NCBI GenBank assembly: GCA_052090825.1
Contig: JBQDBK010000021.1
Span: 1 to 17,713, forward strand
DNA: 17,713 bases
Reading direction: 5' to 3'
Source: JBQDBK01 sp052090825
Lineage (GTDB): Bacteria; Bacillota; Clostridia; Tissierellales; Peptoniphilaceae
Shown here: positions 13,161-17,713 of the stretch, one piece after another
Position numbering within the stretch: the first letter of the stretch is position 1
How the letters are laid out: every line of letters starts with the position of its first letter
Made by a program: the position numbers and the translations under genes
Notes under the pieces: generated by a model
The model's database searches: none
The model's input: the letters and a program-made list of their open reading frames with translations, nothing else
Told to the model about the DNA's origin: nothing

Positions 13161-13719
13161 CTATATATTCAAACTTCCATAAAGATCATTAATATCATCC
13201 TGAGTAATACCTAAATATCTCTTTGTAACACTTAAATTACTATGATTTAAAGTATCCATAATTAATGCAGGACTAAAACCCTTTTTCCAAGCATGATAAC
13301 CCCAAGTCTTTCTTAAAGTATGAGTCCCTACATTATCTTTAATTCCTACAGACTTAGCTGAATTTTTTAAAATATTAAGAGCCTGTTGCCTCGATATAGG
13401 CTTCATATTTCCCTCTCTAGACTTAAATATATAATAATCAATGAAATAGGTGTCCAAGCTCTCTAAGAGCTTTTCTTGATGCTTTATTCAACTTAATTTT
13501 TCTTTGCTTCTTCGTCTTGACTTCAATAATAAATATATCCTTAAAAGACTTCTTATTCTTTAAAACATCACTCCATTTAAGCTTAAGTAAATCTGAAATT
13601 CTAAGAGCAATATTAATTCCTAAAACAAACATTGTATAATCTCTAATATCTTTTCCCTTTAGATATTTTTTCATAGAATCAACTTTTTTCATATCTCTAA
13701 TTGGATCAACACTTTTCAT
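13161..13719 (-). pseudogene. Tyrosine recombinase copy 2, frameshifted
   Basis: Nearly identical to the recombinase at 7050-7619, but an 11-bp deletion near 13457-13465, between ALRE and SLDTY, shifts the frame. The span is 559 bp against 570 bp. All catalytic positions remain: ALRISDLL, HTLR, LNHS and KRYLG, split over two frames; EGKT has become EVKT but keeps the Lys. The gene is dead, or could give only fragments; the copy at 7050 could act on its site. Confidence 0.88.
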
Positions 13720-13727
13720 ACTATCAC

Positions 13728-13904
13728 CTAATATTCCTTATCATATATTCTAGGTGATCTATCCTTATGTATTTCACTACATTTTGGACATACAATTGTG
13801 TTATCTATAGGGGCATAATAAGCAAATTCCTTATCCTTAAAATCTTTACCACAACTTTGGCAATAACTTTTTCTAGTTTTCTTTACCTTAATATATTCAC
13901 TCAT
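13728..13904 (-). CDS. Small zinc-ribbon protein, copy 2
   Basis: 58 residues with CQSC and CPKC pairs, differing from the copy at 7628-7804 at about eight positions and keeping every Cys. It has the same AAGGAGG site and the same 8-bp gap to the recombinase gene. It stays intact although its partner is broken, so it may have a role of its own. Confidence 0.8.
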   Translation of the reverse strand: MSEYIKVKKTRKSYCQSCGKDFKDKEFAYYAPIDNTIVCPKCSEIHKDRSPRIYDKEY

Positions 13905-13950
13905 TTAAAAACCTCCTTAGTAGTTTTACATAACTATATTATATCATAGG

Positions 13951-13961
13951 TTATGACAAAC
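13951..13961. other. Accessory half-site TTATGACAAAC, copy 2
   Basis: Exact copy of the element at 7851-7861, at the same distance from the core site. Confidence 0.5.
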
Positions 13962-14042
13962 TAAAACAACAAAAATAAAAAAGGATAAAGTATAAAACCT
14001 ACTCTATACTAGTAATATCAATATGTGTAATGCTTTTTACGA

Positions 14043-14070
14043 GTTTGTCATAACGGCAATTATGACAAAT
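14043..14070. other. dif-like recombination site 2 (11-6-11)
   Basis: GTTTGTCATAA, spacer CGGCAA, TTATGACAAAT. Same left arm and flank as site 1 and the same orientation, but another spacer and right arm. Similarity between the two modules ends within the site, fitting past crossovers here. Confidence 0.7.
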
Positions 14071-14093
14071 TTTGTGAAAAAATTTTACTCCTA

Positions 14094-14231
14094 TCAGTTA
14101 GAATGATTATTTGATTTTATTCCGTCAGGTTTACTTCTTTTGTGTGCAGGTACAATCTCACCATTTTTTCGCGTATGCTTTTTTACTGGAACTACTCTAG
14201 GAGCTTTCCTAGTTTTCTTTTGTTTAGCCAT
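14094..14231 (-). CDS. Small basic protein upstream of recombination site 2
   Basis: A 45-residue, Lys/Arg-rich protein (MAKQKKTRKAPRVVPVKKHT, then RKNGEIVPAHKRSKPDG) with an AAGGGGGTG site. Short basic proteins with VVPVKxHxRxNGxxVxxHxRS are common beside mobilisation genes of small Firmicute plasmids. It starts 57 bp after the relaxase 2 stop, so it is probably co-transcribed with it. Nucleic-acid binding is likely; the role is unknown. Confidence 0.65.
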   Translation of the reverse strand: MAKQKKTRKAPRVVPVKKHTRKNGEIVPAHKRSKPDGIKSNNHSN

Positions 14232-14288
14232 TAAAACACCCCCTTATACAGTCCTTTACTTAATTCTTATTTTGACAAACTCAAATCT

Positions 14289-15386
14289 TTATCTTGTAAT
14301 CTCGTTATTAATATTCTTTCTTTTTTGATTTACTTTTTCTACAGATTTATTAAATTTTTCCCCTAAACCCTCATCAATAATAAATTTCTTATAAATTTTA
14401 TTATTTGACTTTATAATATCTAAATCTCTTTTTAAATCTTCAATTTTCATCTTATCTTTAGTTTGTTCTTTCAATTCCTTCAAAGAAAATTTAGGTTTGT
14501 TCTTTTCAGCCAGTTTTTCAGACAGTCTATCAACCTTTTCTTCTAATATTGTATTATTATTTCTCAAAATCTTATTGTTATTTATATATAATTCAGTATC
14601 TTTTTTATAATTCTTAGCCATATTTTTAAGCTGATCAAAAGTATCCTTCTTTATTTCTACATAACCCTTTTTAAATAGCTTTTCTTTAGCCTTTATTTGA
14701 CCCATACGCTTTATTTCATCTTCTGCTTGATGTATCATACCTAATTCACTCTTAAAAGACTTTAAATCGGTTTTAATAGCCTCTAATTCCTTTACAGCAC
14801 TACCCTTTTTTAATTCATCAATAGACTTATTTCCTTCTTTGGTTTTTGCATTCATAATTCCTATATCACGACCAAAAACTTTTTTCATATGTTCTTCAAG
14901 TTCAGGATGAAATCTTTTTAAATCATTCCTGGTAATACATTCCTTAGCTGATACCTTATAATCTTTTCTTTTTTTATCATAGACTATTGGTATAAAAGAA
15001 AAATGCATATGTGGAGTTGACTCATCAATATGAACATAGGAAGAAATTACATTTTCTTTCCCATATTTTTCTTCTAAAAACTTATAAGACTCATTAAAAA
15101 ATAAATCCTGATCTTCAGGAGTTTTTATTTTTTCAGGAAGAGTTACAACCCAGGTAGCCATAATATTTACATCTTTCCTATTTAAACACCTAACTTCAGA
15201 AGTTCTTTTTTTGATAAATTCCAGCTGATTTTTATCATCTGCAAGATTATAATTTAAATTAGTTTTATTAATATCAATTTCCTGGTTACCAAATTTAATA
15301 TAATCTCCCTTATCATCTTTAAATCTTTCATAATGCCTAGTAAGACCACCAGTCGCTCCCCTATTTGATTTCATTAAGTGTGCCAT
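14289..15386 (-). CDS. mob: MobV-family relaxase 2
   Basis: 365 residues from the ATG at 15386. The in-frame ATG at 15404 overlaps the AAAGGAG site that serves this start. Motif I is TRHYER with candidate catalytic His18, motif II TNLNYNL, and motif III HIDESTPHMH (His119, Glu122, His126, His128). The Lys-rich C-terminal part has coiled coils (about residues 260-310). It is a third MobV lineage, distinct from those at 1555 and 10104, with its own oriT candidate (15433-15508). It nicks the plasmid for mobilisation, assuming a helper mating apparatus. Confidence 0.9.
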   Translation of the reverse strand: MAHLMKSNRGATGGLTRHYERFKDDKGDYIKFGNQEIDINKTNLNYNLADDKNQLEFIKKRTSEVRCLNRKDVNIMATWVVTLPEKIKTPEDQDLFFNESYKFLEEKYGKENVISSYVHIDESTPHMHFSFIPIVYDKKRKDYKVSAKECITRNDLKRFHPELEEHMKKVFGRDIGIMNAKTKEGNKSIDELKKGSAVKELEAIKTDLKSFKSELGMIHQAEDEIKRMGQIKAKEKLFKKGYVEIKKDTFDQLKNMAKNYKKDTELYINNNKILRNNNTILEEKVDRLSEKLAEKNKPKFSLKELKEQTKDKMKIEDLKRDLDIIKSNNKIYKKFIIDEGLGEKFNKSVEKVNQKRKNINNEITR

Positions 15387-15432
15387 AGTCTTTGCTCCTT
15401 TCATACCAAAATCATTATAATCTTTTATGTAA

Positions 15433-15508
15433 GTTAAACTATTTTTGTGATGAGAAAATTATAGTTTAACCCTATCATTATATTTTTGGTATAGCAAGTT
15501 ATACCAAA
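15433..15508. other. Candidate oriT of relaxase 2
   Basis: GTTAAACTAT (15433-15442) pairs with ATAGTTTAAC (15461-15470). TTTGGTATA (15485-15493) pairs with TATACCAAA (15500-15508) around a 6-nt loop, the geometry of the pMV158-like oriT at 11396-11421. ATACCAAA at about 15402-15409 can pair alternatively. The minus-strand loop ACTTGC offers TTG-CT as a nick analogue. Confidence 0.6.
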
Positions 15509-15522
15509 TTCTTTGGTCACTT

Positions 15523-15825
15523 GCTCTGCGAGGCTAAAAACAAAAGATAAAAACATCAAAAGTAGAAACTTTTATTCTAAAGTTTCTATTCATATTTAAT
15601 AAGTCAAGCTAGTATTTATTTGAGAAGGATACTCAAAAAATCTCCAACTGGACTTATTAAATTTTTCTTGCTTGTTATCAACTAAGCAAAGAGCATACAA
15701 GAATAGAAAACCCCTTTTTCTCTCTTTGCTTTTTTAAAGTATAGCAAGAAAAACCATTCACTACCTGTATTGATATATCAATTTCCTAGTAAGCAGAGCT
15801 CCAAGAATAGAAGTTTTGTAATTAT
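15523..15825. ncRNA. Conserved ~300-nt structured element beside oriT (copy 2)
   Basis: Begins GCTCTGCGAGGCT and repeats the order of stems of copy 1. AGTAGAAACTTT/AAAGTTTCTATT forms a 12-bp hairpin with one wobble. A 16-bp stem pairs 15595-15610 with 15646-15661 (two mismatches). AAGCAAAGAG/CTCTTTGCTT pairs 15684-15693 with 15722-15731. AAGAATAGAA occurs twice, replacing the GAGAATAGAA pair of copy 1. No gene is in this gap, which continues to 16003. Role unknown: single-strand initiation, leading-region element or RNA. Confidence 0.5.
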
Positions 15826-15943
15826 GTATTTCAAATATAAATGCTTACATCGAGCGAAGCGACACTAATAAAATTAGAGTTTACAAATAATTTTATTTAA
15901 GAGGTTTTAGGACACTTCCTAACAGGTCAAAACTTTAATTTTG

Positions 15944-15963
15944 GGGTTTGTCATGACAAACCC
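15944..15963. repeat. 20-bp perfect palindrome GGGTTTGTCATGACAAACCC
   Basis: It combines the outer arms of the dif-like sites (GTTTGTCA and TGACAAAC) without the spacer. It may be a recombinase-binding site or the terminator after the DUF536-type gene. A small hairpin TTAGG-N6-CCTAA is at 15907-15922. Confidence 0.5.
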
Positions 15964-16003
15964 GTTGCCTGCCTTCCATAATATTTTAATTTTAAATATA
16001 TAC

Positions 16004-16450
16004 TTATTTATCTTTTTTAAAAAAATTCCACCATTTCTTTTTGGGCTCTTTTTCTTTTTTTTCTTCAATCATTCTTTGTTTATCTTGTTGCCTATGAAGT
16101 AAAACTTGGTTATTTTTATTTAATTCTTGAGCTTCTTTTAATCTTTCATTTAGCTCTGAAATTTGCTTGTCTTTTTCAAGTAATTGATCTTGCAAAGTTT
16201 CAATATTTTTATCCATTAAATTTATTAAACGGCTGTCAACTAGATTGTCAAGTTTACTGTCAACTTGACTGTTCTCCTTGACAAGGTCTAATTTTAACTT
16301 ATCTATTCCAGCCCTTTCAATTACTAATGTCTGTCTATTATTTATTTCCTTATAGCTTGTAAACTTGTCTTTAAAGTTGACTGTCAACTTGTTGTAAACT
16401 GCTTGTCTGGATATATTAAGTTCATCTGCTACTTCCCTAACTGTTTTCAT
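16004..16450 (-). CDS. DUF536-type replication-associated DNA-binding protein
   Basis: The 148-residue protein has an N-terminal helix-turn-helix (TVREVADELNISRQAVYNKL, residues 2-22). A long coiled coil follows (residues ~58-125, including LQDQLLEKDKQISELNERLK), then a basic-aromatic end KKKWWNFFKKDK. This matches the small proteins (OrfX/RepX, DUF536) encoded after repB in pCI305-type theta plasmids of Gram-positives, thought to help copy control or stability. It is 47 bp after the rep 2 stop with AGGAGGAA before the ATG. Confidence 0.8.
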   Translation of the reverse strand: MKTVREVADELNISRQAVYNKLTVNFKDKFTSYKEINNRQTLVIERAGIDKLKLDLVKENSQVDSKLDNLVDSRLINLMDKNIETLQDQLLEKDKQISELNERLKEAQELNKNNQVLLHRQQDKQRMIEEKKEKEPKKKWWNFFKKDK

Positions 16451-16497
16451 TATAATTCTTCCTCCTATTGAGGGTTATTTATTATAATATTTTACTA

Positions 16498-17553
16498 TTA
16501 TTCTTCTTCATCAAATAAATTTGTCTGATTTAATTTATTATCATAATCATTTTTTAAGCTTGCTAATAAATATTTATATTTATCTTTTATGTCTTTTTTC
16601 CCTGATACAAAATCGTTTGTGAGTTTTACATATTTAAAGACACCAATTTTTGATTTAGACTCTAACACTTTATTTAAAGCAGTTTCATAAATAGTATTTA
16701 TTTGTTTTTCTGTGTATTTTTCTTTATTTAATCCCATTTGCTTTTTAAATTCGTCAAAATCACTTGCAGGTTTAACTTCTGGAAATGCTTTGTCTACTTC
16801 TTCTTTTGTAAATTCCATTATATTTCTCTTGTAAAATTCCCCTGTCTCTTTATCTCTAAAGATTTTTTCTCCTTTTTTAATATCAGTTTCAGGATCAAAT
16901 TTAAATTCTATATGTTCTATAAATCTTTTTCTTCTTCCTTTCCCTCTAAGTTTTGTAATTTTTAGGTTTTTAAAATAATTAGATAGCTCATCTTCTATTT
17001 TGTTCAGTATATTTTTAGTTATATCCGACATTTGATAACTTTTAGGTACATCAAATAATCTTTTGAATTCATCTATTTGTATTATATAATATCCTGCTTG
17101 TCTAAACTGCTTTAGCAACCTATAGGCTGTCTTAGAATAACTACTGTTAAGATTGGTAAATTCTTCTAATTCAAACTTAGTGAATCCACCAAATATATTA
17201 TTTAAAATGTATTTAAATTCTTCATTAACTTTAATTGATATAATTTCATTTGTTTTATCAATTTCGTATTTAGTAAATAATACAAATTTAATTATTTTTT
17301 CTTCTGTTTCAATCCTAAAATCTAATTGTATTAATTTACTATAAATATTTTCTAAATCAGATATAAAGTGTTTCTTTGCAGTCATCTTATAATTGCTTAA
17401 TTGTTTTAAATCTTCAAAATCAAAAGTTACTGTATTAAGATCTTTATTTCTCATTTTGGAGCAAATAGAGAAAAATAAGTCCATTTCTTTTGAGTTAAAG
17501 TTTCTTAATGGAACAGTGTTTAATTCATCTTTATAAACAACTAAATTTGACAT
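16498..17553 (-). CDS. repB: Theta-replication initiator, Rep_3 (RepB) family, copy 2
   Basis: The 351-residue homologue of the Rep at 3607-4647 has the same winged-helix landmarks (FTKFELEEFTNLNSSYSKTAYRLLKQFR, RLFDVPKSYQMSDITKNIL, KITKLRGKGRRKRF) and a longer acidic end (NLFDEEE). It starts with ATG after AAAAGGGG. Iterons with the same core lie directly upstream, so each Rep should recognise both origins. Two such replicons on separate plasmids would be incompatible, which favours their being fused in one molecule. Confidence 0.9.
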   Translation of the reverse strand: MSNLVVYKDELNTVPLRNFNSKEMDLFFSICSKMRNKDLNTVTFDFEDLKQLSNYKMTAKKHFISDLENIYSKLIQLDFRIETEEKIIKFVLFTKYEIDKTNEIISIKVNEEFKYILNNIFGGFTKFELEEFTNLNSSYSKTAYRLLKQFRQAGYYIIQIDEFKRLFDVPKSYQMSDITKNILNKIEDELSNYFKNLKITKLRGKGRRKRFIEHIEFKFDPETDIKKGEKIFRDKETGEFYKRNIMEFTKEEVDKAFPEVKPASDFDEFKKQMGLNKEKYTEKQINTIYETALNKVLESKSKIGVFKYVKLTNDFVSGKKDIKDKYKYLLASLKNDYDNKLNQTNLFDEEE

Positions 17554-17616
17554 GTCTTCATCCCCTTTTTTAAATTATACACAACTTAATGTTTTGTGTA
17601 AAGGGTATACATTTTT

Positions 17617-17713
17617 AAAAAACCTTTCGTTCAGATAAAAGTACCTTTCGTATTAGATAAAAGTACCTTTCGTTCAGATAAAAGTACCTTTCGTTCAGAT
17701 AAAAGTACCTTTC
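17617..17713. repeat. Iterons of origin 2, cut by the window end
   Basis: Repeats start at 17617 (degenerate, 20 bp), 17637 (22 bp, TATTAGAT variant), 17659, 17680 and 17701 (cut). The core AAAAGTACCTTTCGT and the 21/22-bp period equal those of origin 1, though the order of variants differs. Confidence 0.9.

Noticed and set aside
14140..14328. 62-residue rightward hydrophobic frame
   Set aside because: Antisense to the small basic protein at 14094-14231 and the end of relaxase 2; no ribosome site.
16738..17344. Rightward frames inside rep 2
   Set aside because: Antisense to a clear Rep_3 gene; Phe/Ser-rich shadows.
17617..17713. Possible CRISPR array in the regular repeats
   Set aside because: Units are contiguous 20-22 bp with no unique spacers, and they sit before a Rep_3 gene: iterons.

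Overview
The window is very AT-rich, uses Clostridium-like codons and consists almost entirely of plasmid genes. An SOS-type uviA/uviB bacteriocin locus points to a Clostridium plasmid, most likely from C. perfringens, where the related plasmid pIP404 carries uviA, uviB and bcn. I infer the organism from gene content alone; no chromosomal marker is present.

Layout, left to right. (1) 1-1516: start of uviB, an intact uviA-type sigma factor, a LexA-like box, a divergent promoter pair, a signal-less toxin/bacteriocin candidate and a convergent membrane 'immunity' gene. (2) 1555-4875: MobV relaxase 1, its oriT candidate, a ~300 bp structured element, a small gene, a Rep_3 initiator and its iterons. 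(3) 4875-7008: AT-rich inverted repeats, a sigma-like fragment gene, a complete uviB, a wrecked uviA, the same promoter architecture, a second toxin candidate and a second immunity gene. (4) 7050-7970: a compact tyrosine recombinase, a zinc-ribbon gene and a dif-like 11-6-11 site. (5) 7990-11456: a lipoprotein, a truncated ABC-2 permease, a truncated rolling-circle Rep with its dso, and a pMV158-like MobV relaxase with its oriT. (6) 11563-13114: a third immunity/toxin pair and a broken fourth pair. (7) 13161-14070: a second, frameshifted copy of the recombinase module ending in another dif-like site. (8) 14094-17713: a small basic protein, MobV relaxase 2, its oriT candidate, a second copy of the structured element, a DUF536-type protein, a second Rep_3 initiator and iterons running off the end.

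The molecule looks like a cointegrate of two related theta plasmids, each with the order uviAB, toxin, immunity, mob, structured element, rep, iterons. A remnant of a rolling-circle plasmid and extra toxin/immunity pairs are embedded in one of them. If the molecule is circular, a missing piece of roughly 0.6-0.8 kb (end of iterons, AT-rich region, sigma-like gene, rest of uviB) would close it.

Proposed working. DNA damage relieves LexA and UviA is made. UviA then reads a shared promoter, GTTGATAAA-N15-TTCTTA, found four times here, to drive two unlinked toxin genes and uviAB itself. The small UviB membrane protein probably helps release the signal-less toxins. All four toxin/immunity pairs, including the broken one, are convergent and meet at a long perfect palindrome touching the stop codons. 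Two of the pairs sit directly beside a recombinase/zinc-ribbon/dif-like-site module, suggesting exchangeable bacteriocin cassettes. The toxin and immunity functions are inferred from context, not from recognised families.
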